Assembly: GCF_016429015.1 (NCBI RefSeq)
Contig: NZ_JAELTU010000026.1
Coordinates: 1 to 64,000 of the forward strand
Reading direction: 5' to 3'
DNA from: Rhizobium sp. ASV20
GTDB lineage: Bacteria > Pseudomonadota > Alphaproteobacteria > Rhizobiales > Rhizobiaceae
Length of the DNA stretch: 64,000 bases
Part shown: piece after piece, positions 28,897 through 37,561 of the stretch
Layout: every line of letters begins with the position of its first letter
How positions within the stretch are numbered: position 1 is the first letter of the stretch
Notes under the pieces: model-generated
Databases searched by the model: none
Seen by the model: only the letters and a program-made list of their open reading frames with translations
Told to the model about the DNA's origin: nothing
Made by a program: the position numbers and the translations under genes

Positions 28897-28940
28897 AAGA
28901 TAGGAGTGTCACCCTGGTCCCGGTAGCGTCGGAAACTACC
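28897..28940 (-). promoter_or_regulatory. 19-bp activator element and -10 box of the BON gene
   Basis: Element 28922-28940, minus strand: GGTAG-TTTCCGACG-CTACC, with perfect arms. The -10 box TATCTT is at 28902-28897, 19 nt beyond. It lies in the gap between the VIT-like gene and the BON gene. Confidence 0.8.
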
Positions 28941-28953
28941 AAGTTCCGGTGTC

Positions 28954-29643
28954 TTAGGCAGCCGAGCCGAACAAGGCCCCGACGCCCGCGGTAATAGCCA
29001 TCGCCAAGACCCCACAGGCAACGACACGGATGGTCGGCAGAAGCAATCTGGCGCCTCCGATCCAGGCACCGGCAGCGCCAAGGACAGCCAGAAAGACGAC
29101 TGATCCCGAAGAAACGATCGGAATGAGCGAAGATGGCGGAGAGACGAGGACAAGGGCGAGAGGTGCAGCGGCACCGATTGAAAAAGAAACCGCTGACGTC
29201 AAGGCTGCCTGGACGGGTCGCGCCGTTGTGGCGAAGGAAATCCCGAGTTCATCGCGGGCATGGGCGCCGAGCGCGTCCTTTGTCATCAATTGCTCCGCGA
29301 CGATGCGGGCGATCCGAGGCTCGACACCGCGAGCAACATATATCTCGGCAAGTTCCTGCGTCTCGGAAATAGGGTCAAGGTCAAGTTCCGCCTTTTCGCG
29401 CGACAGCTCACCGTGCTCCGTATCAGACTGTGAACTGACAGACACATATTCGCCTGCAGCCATGGACATGGCACCGGCGACCAAGCCAGCGATGCCGGCA
29501 ATCAGCGCGTCTCCATGGGACGAAGACGTGACCCCGAGTATCAGACTTGCGACCGAGATTATTCCATCATTTGCGCCGAGAACGGCGGCACGTAACCACC
29601 CGATCCTGTTGATCGGATGGCTTTCTGCGGACGAGCCACGCAT
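28954..29643 (-). CDS. VIT1/CCC1-family membrane protein
   Basis: A 229-residue protein. It carries the VIT signature RAAVLGANDGIISVASLILGV in the first helix and AGAMSMAAGEYVSVSSQSDTE in the second. A cytosolic helical segment rich in acidic residues follows, then three C-terminal helices. Known relatives move Fe2+ or Mn2+ out of the cytosol (vacuolar iron transporter, nodulin-21). The gene follows the 29651-30208 gene by 7 bp, so both are driven by the element at 30294-30312. Metal detoxification is the likely role. Confidence 0.83.
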   Translation of the reverse strand: MRGSSAESHPINRIGWLRAAVLGANDGIISVASLILGVTSSSHGDALIAGIAGLVAGAMSMAAGEYVSVSSQSDTEHGELSREKAELDLDPISETQELAEIYVARGVEPRIARIVAEQLMTKDALGAHARDELGISFATTARPVQAALTSAVSFSIGAAAPLALVLVSPPSSLIPIVSSGSVVFLAVLGAAGAWIGGARLLLPTIRVVACGVLAMAITAGVGALFGSAA

Positions 29644-29650
29644 GGTCTTG

Positions 29651-30208
29651 TCAGACGGCTATGCGATTCAAGTCAGCGGCAACGGTTGTGTTCGCACCTG
29701 GATGAACATCGACTTTCAATGGGTTGACGGCTTGGAGAACAGCCTTGGCGCGGGTAATTTCTTCAGCAGACCCATGTGCCATGACCAGAAAGCCGTCGGC
29801 TTTGACCGCGGCCTCGTATTCGATGACACTGTTCTTGGGCACGCTAAGGCTGTAGAGCGCCGCTGCAAGCCCACTGACCCCGCCGACAACGACAGCACCT
29901 TCGACCGCCGAAACCACGGCCGTTGCCAGCGCCCCAAGAATGATGACGTTGCCAAGGACCGGAATCGCCAGAAAGACGCCGCCGAGAAACAGCCCCCAGA
30001 GGCCGCCCCAGAACGCACCCTGGGAGCCCCAGAACTTAATGCGGTCGCCGACATTGTAGAAGCCGATGACCTTTTCTTCCGTGTGGTAGCCCTTACCGAC
30101 AAGGCTGAGATTTTTCATCTCGAATCCCGCGGTGGTTAAATTCTTGATCGCTGTTTCCGCAGCATCGTGGTCAGGAAACACGGCAATGACGGAGTCGGAC
30201 GTATTCAT
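29651..30208 (-). CDS. general-stress membrane protein (YflT/17M-like fold)
   Basis: A 185-residue protein. The first 45 residues (VIAVFPDHDAAETAIKNLTTAGFEM) match the general stress protein 17M-like domain. A glycine-rich hydrophobic hairpin follows (WGGLWGLFLGGVFLAIPVLG and the next helix), and the C-terminus has a ferredoxin-like repeat (YEAAVKADGFLVMAHGSAEE). Such proteins are usually found in stress and low-oxygen gene sets, with unknown biochemistry. The ribosome site and spacer GAGGAGAGCCAAA are the same as for xfp. Confidence 0.72.
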   Translation of the reverse strand: MNTSDSVIAVFPDHDAAETAIKNLTTAGFEMKNLSLVGKGYHTEEKVIGFYNVGDRIKFWGSQGAFWGGLWGLFLGGVFLAIPVLGNVIILGALATAVVSAVEGAVVVGGVSGLAAALYSLSVPKNSVIEYEAAVKADGFLVMAHGSAEEITRAKAVLQAVNPLKVDVHPGANTTVAADLNRIAV

Positions 30209-30268
30209 TTTGGCTCTCCTCTTGGGATGACACGCTGGCGCTTCATTGGTCGCGCCAGATGAGGAAAG

Positions 30269-30312
30269 AAGATACCGGCAGACACCCCAGATCGTGAGAG
30301 TCGGAATTCACC
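30269..30312 (-). promoter_or_regulatory. 19-bp activator element and -10 box of the stress protein/VIT operon
   Basis: Element 30294-30312, minus strand: GGTGA-ATTCCGACT-CTCAC. Its inner core fits well and its arms less well. The -10 box TATCTT is at 30274-30269, 19 nt beyond, identical to that of the BON promoter. Confidence 0.65.
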
Positions 30313-30716
30313 TAGTCCGATAACAACGGTCCCGGCGGCGTTATCTATCCCAGAGCCATTGCTGACAAAATCCAGTGGGTGACTGGTCATCGGCCGTTTT
30401 CGATACCGCACCTATCTGAGCGGATGCGCGTATCAATCCGTATTTGACCTGTGTCACGTTAAGGGACTGATACCAATCGACGACGGCGACCCACGGATCG
30501 TTGATCTTCGCCAAACCGGATACGAATGCCAGGACCGTCCCGATTTCAGTTCCACCATTGATGATGAGATGATCGCCATTTACCGACGATGGCATCTAAA
30601 CGGAGCGGACCGGGCTTTGAATGTCTTGCCGAGATTGCGCTTTCTAGCGCGAGCTCCGCGTGGAAAGTAGCGTCAACCCCAAAACTCGCCTCGCCTATTC
30701 AAGAGCGAGCCGACAT

Positions 30717-30818
30717 TTAGTGCAACACACCGGGGGAAAAATATTGGACGGCAGAAATGCCCAACACAGACCCACAGAGAACAGCAATTATAAAAAACAT
30801 GATAGGTCGCGTTGTCAC
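30717..30818 (-). CDS. 33-residue single-span membrane microprotein
   Basis: The GTG at 30818 is preceded by AGGA at 7 nt. The product (begins MTTRPIMFFIIAVLCGSVLG) has one hydrophobic helix flanked by a positively charged N-terminus and a short polar tail, the usual form of a small membrane protein. A near-perfect 19-bp element with TAGTAT at 30955-30950 points at it from about 150 bp upstream, and no larger gene lies between. This is the best explanation for that promoter, but the ORF is short and unsupported by homology. Confidence 0.4.
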   Translation of the reverse strand: MTTRPIMFFIIAVLCGSVLGISAVQYFSPGVLH

Positions 30819-30949
30819 TAGAATGTCCTGAAACAGGAGCCTGGCATCACCTGATGCCGCTCGCTCGCAATGAAGCCCTTATAGATGGATTTCTTCGTCA
30901 AGCCGTCATCATCAGCGATGTGACCGCGATGGCATTGCGATGAGGCAAA

Positions 30950-30992
30950 TACTATCAACCAAGCAGACACTAAGGTAGGGCTGGAAACTACC
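30950..30992 (-). promoter_or_regulatory. 19-bp activator element and -10 box upstream of the microprotein
   Basis: Element 30974-30992, minus strand: GGTAG-TTTCCAGCC-CTACC, with perfect arms. The -10 box TAGTAT is at 30955-30950, 18 nt beyond. It begins right after the flippase-like gene and drives the otherwise empty 30596-30940 region. Confidence 0.75.
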
Positions 30993-31103
30993 TAGCGCGT
31001 CAGCCGTCGGTCCTCAAAGTCCACTCCAAGCTCTTGCGGGCGTGCTTTTTGCGGCTTGCGACCGGCGAAGCGCAGATAAACAAACGAAAGGGCGGCTCGC
31101 AAA

Positions 31104-32159
31104 TCACTGGTTCGCCAGATGCGCCTTGGTTTCCCTTCGTATGAGCCATACCCCGGGGAGCATGGGCAACCACAAAGTGAGAGCACGAAAGATCAGCGTT
31201 GCCGCGAGACTCTGTTCAACACTGCCGCCGAAGAAATGAAGCATGCCGGTGCAGGTGGCCTCGAACGTTCCAAGCCCCATCGGGACCGGCGAAAGCGTCG
31301 CAACGATTGAACTCAACACGGAACTGACAAAAATCTGCGCAAGCCCGAGATTCATGCCGACCGCCATTGCAGCGCACCAGAGCGTCGCCGCATCAAGCAG
31401 AAATATGGCAGACTGTAACGCGAGCACCTCGAACATCAGACTGATGTCATGGAGGATATCTGTCTTCACATTTGCAAAGACGTTCGCAAGACGGGCCACC
31501 GGTTTCCAGGCATGGGCAAACCCAGGAATGAAACGCCCGTGCGAACGGGTGATCATCACGACTGCGACCGCCAAGACGATGATGATGACAACGAAGATGA
31601 CGGACATGGAAACCCAAGCGCTGCTGAAGTCGCCCATATACCAAAGCAGGACAAACGCCAGCATGCCGACGATCAGGTAGGCGGAATAATAGGATAGGGC
31701 CGTCACCAGCAAGGCGGTCGTCGCCGTCGAAGCAGCCACACCTCGGCGAGAAAGGCCGCGGACGACCATGATGCTGCCGCTAAGGCCACCTGTCGGTAGT
31801 GCTTGATTGGCAAAAAGTTCAACCAAGGCCAGCCGCAGCAGCGCGAGAATTTTGAGTGGAGCTCCCGAATGTCTGAGAATACACCACCAGATCAGTGACG
31901 CGCAGAAATAGGTCGAGATCTGGCACACCACGGCGGCGGCCAGCCAGATTGGATTTGCCGCCCTGATCGTAGCCATAAACAGCTGGAAATCTGTCAGATG
32001 CAGCACGAAAATGACGATGCCGCCTAAAAGGAAAAGCCCGAAAATCCAGCCAGCCACCGTCACAATCGTGACAGTCTCTTCGCTTGGCTGAGCCGGAGCT
32101 CGGCCTAAATCAGGATCTGGGGCCCTGCTGAGCTCAGCTCCCTCAGCCGATTGTGTCAT
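31104..32159 (-). CDS. flippase-like integral membrane protein (UPF0104/AglD-MprF type)
   Basis: About 351 residues with some eight hydrophobic helices. The motif ALPTGGLSGSIMVVRGLSRRG and the later PVPMGLGTFEATCTGML are typical of the lysylphosphatidylglycerol synthase transmembrane (flippase) family. Known relatives flip lipids or glycolipids; there is no synthase domain here. The start is uncertain: ATG 32159 or GTG 32177, neither with a clear ribosome site. A perfect 19-bp element lies about 105 bp upstream. A role in remodelling the envelope under stress is inferred. Confidence 0.78.
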   Translation of the reverse strand: MTQSAEGAELSRAPDPDLGRAPAQPSEETVTIVTVAGWIFGLFLLGGIVIFVLHLTDFQLFMATIRAANPIWLAAAVVCQISTYFCASLIWWCILRHSGAPLKILALLRLALVELFANQALPTGGLSGSIMVVRGLSRRGVAASTATTALLVTALSYYSAYLIVGMLAFVLLWYMGDFSSAWVSMSVIFVVIIIVLAVAVVMITRSHGRFIPGFAHAWKPVARLANVFANVKTDILHDISLMFEVLALQSAIFLLDAATLWCAAMAVGMNLGLAQIFVSSVLSSIVATLSPVPMGLGTFEATCTGMLHFFGGSVEQSLAATLIFRALTLWLPMLPGVWLIRRETKAHLANQ

Positions 32160-32239
32160 ATGATCAATCTTTATCACCGTCGCATCGCTCTAGAATTCGC
32201 GGCGGCAAAGGTAAAACGGAAGCGCTCGCCGCTAACTCT

Positions 32240-32282
32240 TAGATATCCGTCGTATTCGCGACGGGTAGGACCGGAAACTACC
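32240..32282 (-). promoter_or_regulatory. 19-bp activator element and -10 box of the flippase-like gene
   Basis: Element 32264-32282, minus strand: GGTAG-TTTCCGGTC-CTACC, with perfect arms. The -10 box TATCTA is at 32245-32240, 18 nt beyond. Confidence 0.8.
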
Positions 32283-32322
32283 TATTCTCCCTGTTGATTA
32301 AACCGATGTCGCTTCGTCGCTA

Positions 32323-32367
32323 GGTGGTTCCCGATCCTTTCGGCTGCCCCTGCTGCAAGCCTAGAGT
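32323..32367 (+). promoter_or_regulatory. 19-bp activator element and -10 box of the P3A ATPase-ackA operon
   Basis: Element 32323-32341: GGTGG-TTCCCGATC-CTTTC, a weaker copy. The -10 box TAGAGT is at 32362-32367, 20 nt beyond. It is divergent from the flippase element 40 bp away. Confidence 0.55.
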
Positions 32368-32466
32368 TTACTGCGAGAGCGAGACACTCCCGCGCCCGTG
32401 GCCGTCGTGGCCAAGACGCCGATGGTGAGCTTTTGATTGGCCAAAACTGATTGGGAAGAGGCGGCC

Positions 32467-34800
32467 GTGATATCGAAGCAAGCTGTGGCAAATCCAGCGA
32501 TAGGGCTGACGACGGACGAAGCACGGCATCGTCTAGAACAAGATGGTGCCAATACGATCATCGATGTCAAGCAGAACGCGCTGCTCCATGCGCTGAAAAA
32601 ATTATGGGCTCCGGTACCCTGGATGCTGGAAGCTGCGATTTTACTTCAGCTATTTCTTGGAGACTATGTCGAGGCAGGTGTCGTGGCGCTGTTGCTCGTT
32701 TTCAACGCTGCAGTTGGCATCTTCCAGGAAGGACGGGCAAAGGCGACGCTGGAAACCCTCAAATCGCGACTGGCTCTGATCGCGCCGGTGAGACGAGACG
32801 GAGAATGGACAAATGTCGATGCCGCTGAGCTCGTGACCGGTGACGTGGTGAAGCTTTCGCTTGGTGCGATCGTGGCTGCAGACGTACGGCTGATCGAGGG
32901 ATCGGTTCTGCTCGATCAATCCATGCTCACAGGCGAATCTCTTCCCATAGAAGCAGGAGCCGGGGCGGAAACCTATGCCGGCGCGTTGGTGCGGCGCGGT
33001 GAAGCTCTGGCTGAGGTAACGGCAACTGGCGGCCGCACAAAGTTTGGGCGCACCGCGGAACTGGTGCGCACCGCAAGCGTCGAAAGTTCGCAGCAGAAGA
33101 CAGTTTTCAGCGTTGTCCGCAACCTCGTTCTGTTCAATGGCGCCGTTACGGTTATGCTCGCGCTCTACGCTTTTTTCCTCCGCCTACCCTTCACCGAGAT
33201 CATTCCTCTCTTGCTGGTCGCCGTGCTCTCCTCAATTCCGGTGGCCTTGCCATCGATGTTTACGCTCGCCGCCGCCGTCGGCGCTCGGGCTCTGGCAAGA
33301 CGCGGCGTTCTGCCGACCAGCCTTTCCGCAGTAGACGAGGCTGCTGGTATCGATGTGTTGTGCGCGGACAAGACAGGAACGCTGACGCGCAACGAACTAG
33401 CGGTGATGTCTGTCCGCCCCTTTGGCACTTTCGACGAGGCTCATCTACTTGCTTTGGCAGCTCTTGCGAGTTCCGATGGGGGAAAGGATCCTGTCGACGC
33501 AGCGATCAGGCTTGCCGCTTCAACTAAGCCCATTGCTGACAAACCGGAGCTGGTGACATTCGTCGCCTTTGATCCCGCTCTCAAAAGATCGGAAGCAGTC
33601 TTTCGGCAGTCAGGTGGCATGGTCCAAAAGGTCTTGAAAGGTGCGTTCAGCACAATTGAAGGCCTTTCGCTATGCCCACCGGCTGCCGCATCAGCCGCAA
33701 ACGAGCTGCAGGCGAAGGGTTACCGCGTACTCGCGGTCGCGGCAGGTTCGGAAAAAAATCTAGTGATGATTGGGCTGATTGGGCTGAGCGACCCGCCGCG
33801 GGAAGACTCGGCGGCCCTCGTTGCCGAACTGAAGAACCTGGGCGTTCGCACCGTGATGGTCACGGGTGACGCCGCGCTGACGGCGCAAGTGGTGGCGGCT
33901 ACGGTTGGAATTTCAGGACAGATCTATGCAACTGCGCCATTGCCGGACGATATAGCCGCTGAGCGCTATGCCGTCTTCGCTGGCGTACTTCCGGAAGACA
34001 AATATCGACTTGTCAAAGCATTGCAGAAGGATGGGCACCTCGTCGGCATGTGCGGCGACGGCGCAAACGATGCACCGGCCCTGCGCCAGGCCCAGATGGG
34101 CATTGCCGTGTCAACAGCAACCGACGTCGCCAAATCTGCCGCCGGCGTCGTGCTGACAGAACCCGGCCTGTCCGGAATCGTAACCCTGATCAAGGAAGGA
34201 CGAACGACCTTCCAGCGGATCCTCACCTACACCCTGCGCTCGGTGACACACAAGGTCGTACAAGTGCTGTTTCTGGTCGTGGGCCTCGTGCTCACGGGGC
34301 ACGCGATCTTAACGCCCATGTTGATGGTGATCATGATGGTTACAGGCGATTTTCTTGCAATGTCGTCATCAACCGACAATGTCCGACCCTCGCAAACCCC
34401 GAATACGTGGCGAATTCGCAACCTGACGGTTGCCGGCGTCGTCATGGGCATCGTCGACCTGATGTTTTGCGTTGCTAGCCTTGCTGTCGGAAAATACGAG
34501 CTCGGCCTTCAAACGGAAGCGTTGCGCACGATGGCGGTCGTGACACTGGTGTTTAGCGGACAGGCGGTGCTTTACGTCTCGCGCGAGCGGCGGCATCTAT
34601 GGAGTTCCGCGCCAAGCCGATGGCTCGTAGCATCATCGGTTGCAGACATCATGATTATCAGCATTCTGGCGACCAATGGCATCTTGATGACGTCATTGCC
34701 GATCGGAATCCTGTGCGGCGTCTCAGCCGCAGCGCTGGCGTTGGCGTTCATTCTAGACACCGTAAAGTTGGCATTATTTCGGCATCTGGCAGTCTCGTAG
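32467..34800 (+). CDS. P3A-type (proton-pumping) P-type ATPase
   Basis: About 777 residues, resembling the plasma-membrane H+-ATPases of fungi and plants. It has TGES at the actuator loop, the helix-4 motif SSIPVALPSMFT, the phosphorylation site DKTGTLT (near residue 301), GDGANDAPAL and a short C-terminal tail. I prefer the GTG at 32467, which has AGAGG 6 nt upstream, to the TTG at 32437. Ack lies 79 bp downstream on the same strand. ATP-driven proton export or pH control is the expected role. Bacterial P3A pumps are much less studied than eukaryotic ones. Confidence 0.83.
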   Translation: MISKQAVANPAIGLTTDEARHRLEQDGANTIIDVKQNALLHALKKLWAPVPWMLEAAILLQLFLGDYVEAGVVALLLVFNAAVGIFQEGRAKATLETLKSRLALIAPVRRDGEWTNVDAAELVTGDVVKLSLGAIVAADVRLIEGSVLLDQSMLTGESLPIEAGAGAETYAGALVRRGEALAEVTATGGRTKFGRTAELVRTASVESSQQKTVFSVVRNLVLFNGAVTVMLALYAFFLRLPFTEIIPLLLVAVLSSIPVALPSMFTLAAAVGARALARRGVLPTSLSAVDEAAGIDVLCADKTGTLTRNELAVMSVRPFGTFDEAHLLALAALASSDGGKDPVDAAIRLAASTKPIADKPELVTFVAFDPALKRSEAVFRQSGGMVQKVLKGAFSTIEGLSLCPPAAASAANELQAKGYRVLAVAAGSEKNLVMIGLIGLSDPPREDSAALVAELKNLGVRTVMVTGDAALTAQVVAATVGISGQIYATAPLPDDIAAERYAVFAGVLPEDKYRLVKALQKDGHLVGMCGDGANDAPALRQAQMGIAVSTATDVAKSAAGVVLTEPGLSGIVTLIKEGRTTFQRILTYTLRSVTHKVVQVLFLVVGLVLTGHAILTPMLMVIMMVTGDFLAMSSSTDNVRPSQTPNTWRIRNLTVAGVVMGIVDLMFCVASLAVGKYELGLQTEALRTMAVVTLVFSGQAVLYVSRERRHLWSSAPSRWLVASSVADIMIISILATNGILMTSLPIGILCGVSAAALALAFILDTVKLALFRHLAVS

Positions 34801-34879
34801 CTGGGGTCATTCAAACTCCGCCGACGCGGCTTCAATGCCACGACTGCGTGGAAAGACAACGAATACAAGAGGAATGGTC

Positions 34880-36064
34880 ATGATGGATGCGGACCTGCTG
34901 CTGACTTTCAATGCTGGCTCATCGACGGTCAAGATTGGCCTGTTCGAGATCAATGAAATTCAGCCCCGCCCCATCGGCAAGGGCTTGATCGATCTCCGCA
35001 GGCGACCATTCACCTTTCATCTGACAGAAGGACCAGCTGTCTTCGACGTTCCGCTAGACGCCGAAGCCACCGAAGACTTGCGCGATGTCATCGCCGAAAC
35101 ATTCGCAATACTCGCAGTGAATTTCAATATGGATAAAGTGCGTGCCGTCGGACATCGCGTCGTACATGGCGGCGATCGCTTCGCTGGTCCCGTTGCCCTC
35201 GACGAGGTCAGTATCCGTGATATCGACGAACTGACCGCACTGGCGCCGTTGCATCAGCCCCAGGCGCTTCGCCTGATCCGCGCAGTAAAACATCTGAGGC
35301 CCGCGCTAACACAAACTGCCTCCTTCGATACCGCCTTCCACGCAACCCAAAGCGACCTCGTCCGCAGATTTGCCCTGCCTCGTGCCCTGCATGATCAGGG
35401 GATCAAGCGCTACGGCTTTCACGGTCTCTCCTATGCCTTCATCGCCGTCGAGCTGCGCCGTCTCGCGCCTGGCGCTGCGGTCGGCAAAGTCGTTGTTGCC
35501 CATCTCGGCAGTGGTGCGAGCTTGTGCGCGTTGGAGGGAGGTGTCAGCCGCGATTGCAGCATGGGGTTTTCAACACTTGACGGCATTCCAATGGCAACGC
35601 GTTGCGGCACACTCGACCCTGGTGTGCTGTTGCATCTTCTCGGACCAAGAGGCAGGACGCTGCAGGACCTCGAAGACATGCTCTACTACCATTCTGGCCT
35701 GCTTGGGGTTTCCGGTATCAGTGCCGACACGCGCGATCTGCTGAAGGACGAGCGGGTGGAGGCGCGGGAGGCGATCGACCTTTTTGCCCTTCGCATCGCC
35801 GGCGAAATCGGCCGCATGACAGCAACGCTCGACGGCCTCGACGGCATCGTTTTCACAGCCGGGATCGGCGAGCACCAGCCGGAAATCCGCACCGCAATCT
35901 GCGACCGCCTGCGCTGGCTGGGCCTTGCCCTCAACAGCGAGGCAAACGCAACCAACGCCCCCATCATCAGCACATCGTCAAGCTGTGTCACAGCATTCGT
36001 CATTGCAACGGACGAAGAGCAGATCATCGCCAATGAGGCCCTGTCGGTTCTGGCAAGCAAGTGA
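34880..36064 (+). CDS. ackA: acetate kinase
   Basis: A 394-residue ASKHA-fold kinase of normal length. It carries FNAGSSTVKIG (phosphate loop), HRVVHGG, FDTAFH, KRYGFHGLSY, VVAHLGSGASL and FTAGIGEH. It interconverts acetyl-phosphate plus ADP with acetate plus ATP. AGAGGA lies 6 nt before the ATG at 34880; the two other nearby ATGs are too close or further in. It would use acetyl-phosphate made by the phosphoketolase 8 kb away. No phosphotransacetylase gene is visible, which supports an ATP-yielding bypass rather than the usual Pta-Ack pair. Confidence 0.92.
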   Translation: MMDADLLLTFNAGSSTVKIGLFEINEIQPRPIGKGLIDLRRRPFTFHLTEGPAVFDVPLDAEATEDLRDVIAETFAILAVNFNMDKVRAVGHRVVHGGDRFAGPVALDEVSIRDIDELTALAPLHQPQALRLIRAVKHLRPALTQTASFDTAFHATQSDLVRRFALPRALHDQGIKRYGFHGLSYAFIAVELRRLAPGAAVGKVVVAHLGSGASLCALEGGVSRDCSMGFSTLDGIPMATRCGTLDPGVLLHLLGPRGRTLQDLEDMLYYHSGLLGVSGISADTRDLLKDERVEAREAIDLFALRIAGEIGRMTATLDGLDGIVFTAGIGEHQPEIRTAICDRLRWLGLALNSEANATNAPIISTSSSCVTAFVIATDEEQIIANEALSVLASK

Positions 36065-36135
36065 TCCAGCTCAACGGTTCGCCGCGCTATCAGGCAAATC
36101 TATCTTTCCGATAATCCTTTGTTGAGTGAACCGCT

Positions 36136-36165
36136 GACGCCTGAGCATATTAAGCCCAGGCGTTT
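36136..36165 (+). terminator. rho-independent-like terminator after ackA
   Basis: ACGCCTG (36136-36142) pairs with CAGGCGT (36156-36162) and is followed by a run of T. It lies 70 bp past the ackA stop. Confidence 0.6.
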
Positions 36166-36311
36166 TCACATTGTTTTGTGCCCAACGGTTGAGGGACTAG
36201 CAGCCTGGATGTGACCATGAACGTCCTCAGCCATTGAAGTCATCGCTTCCCGCCCATCATAACATCTCTTCGATGAGATGCAGGCCGAGCGGAAACGCGG
36301 CCACGTCCTAG

Positions 36312-36355
36312 CGTAGTTTCCGACCCTACCGCATCGATCCGCCTGGAAATAAGGT
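36312..36355 (+). promoter_or_regulatory. 19-bp activator element and -10 box of the adh-gabD-pnt operon
   Basis: Element 36312-36330: CGTAG-TTTCCGACC-CTACC, near-perfect. The -10 box TAAGGT is at 36350-36355, 19 nt beyond. It points at six same-strand genes running to 43091. Confidence 0.8.
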
Positions 36356-36454
36356 CCGCTCATGACTGCGCACCTCGCTCGGCTGAGAGCGCGCAATAAG
36401 CCGTCAGCCCTCAAGCGCGCTCGATCAGATCATAGTAAGAAGGCAACATCGACC

Positions 36455-37492
36455 ATGAAGGCATTCGTCTATTCAGGCCCAGCGAAAATGTCTCTCGAGG
36501 ACCGTCCGGTGCCGGTGATTTCCGAGCCGACCGACGCGATCGTCAAAATCAGCAAGACCACGATCTGCGGCACCGATCTCCATATTCTCAAGGGTGATGT
36601 TTCGACGTGCCAACCCGGTCGCATTCTTGGACATGAGGGCGTCGGCGTCATCGAGTCTGTTGGCGCTGCTGTTACCGCCTTCAAGGCGGGCGACCGCGTG
36701 TTGATTTCTTGTATCAGCGCCTGTGGAAAATGCGAATACTGCCGCAGGCAGATGTATTCCCACTGCACCACCGGCGGGTGGATCCTCGGCAACAAGATCG
36801 ACGGAACGCAAGCCGAATTCGTCCGCATCCCCTATGCTGATACCAGCCTCTATCCTATTCCGGAGGGCGCCGACGAAGAAGCGCTCGTCATGTTGAGCGA
36901 TATTTTGCCGACGGGGTTCGAATGCGGCGTTCTTAACGGCAAGGTCCAGCCAGGCAGCACCGTCGCTATCGTCGGCTGCGGCCCAATCGGGCTAGCGGCG
37001 CTGCTGACGGCACAGTTCTATTCTCCCGCCAGGATCATCGCGATCGATCTTGATAATAATCGGCTTGAAGTGGCGAGACGCTTTGGCGCAACGGACAGTA
37101 TCAACAGCGCGGATGGTAAGGCTGTCGAAGCGCTGATGGCCATGACGGACAAGCGCGGCGTCGACACCGCGATCGAGGCGGTGGGCATCCCCGCAACCTT
37201 TGAACTCTGTCAGAAGATCGTTGCACCGGGCGGGATCATCGCCAATATCGGCGTCCATGGCGTCAAGGTGGATCTTCACCTCGAGAACCTCTGGGACCGA
37301 AACATCACCATCACCACGCGGCTCGTCGATACGGTGAGCACGCCAATGCTGCTGAGCACTGTGCAGTCGCGCAAGATCGATCCCAAGCTGCTGATCACCC
37401 ATAGGTTCAAGCTGGAGCGTATCCTCGATGCCTATAACACCTTCAAGCATGCTGCCGATACAAGGGCGCTCAAGGTGATCATCGAGGCCTGA
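36455..37492 (+). CDS. zinc-dependent alcohol dehydrogenase
   Basis: A 345-residue medium-chain dehydrogenase. It shows the catalytic zinc ligands in CGTDLHILKGD and GHEGVGVIESVG, the structural zinc cysteines CGKCEYCRRQMYSHC, and the Rossmann glycines VGCGPIGLAALL. IDLDNNR suggests NAD+ preference. It starts at ATG 36455, as family alignments begin MKAFVY. First gene of the operon behind the 36312 element, 69 bp before the aldehyde dehydrogenase. It probably oxidises alcohols, or reduces aldehydes to spend NADH when electron acceptors run short. Confidence 0.87.
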   Translation: MKAFVYSGPAKMSLEDRPVPVISEPTDAIVKISKTTICGTDLHILKGDVSTCQPGRILGHEGVGVIESVGAAVTAFKAGDRVLISCISACGKCEYCRRQMYSHCTTGGWILGNKIDGTQAEFVRIPYADTSLYPIPEGADEEALVMLSDILPTGFECGVLNGKVQPGSTVAIVGCGPIGLAALLTAQFYSPARIIAIDLDNNRLEVARRFGATDSINSADGKAVEALMAMTDKRGVDTAIEAVGIPATFELCQKIVAPGGIIANIGVHGVKVDLHLENLWDRNITITTRLVDTVSTPMLLSTVQSRKIDPKLLITHRFKLERILDAYNTFKHAADTRALKVIIEA

Positions 37493-37561
37493 ACCGACCA
37501 CAGGCATTATTAATCGCTTCCAAATCCATTCAACATAACTCTGTTCAACAAGGACAATCCA

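Noticed and set aside
30341..30595. 84-residue minus-strand ORF downstream of the 30717-30818 microprotein
   Set aside because: No ribosome binding site, no recognisable motif, and composition that does not look protein-like throughout. It could be an old remnant, but I cannot support it as a gene.
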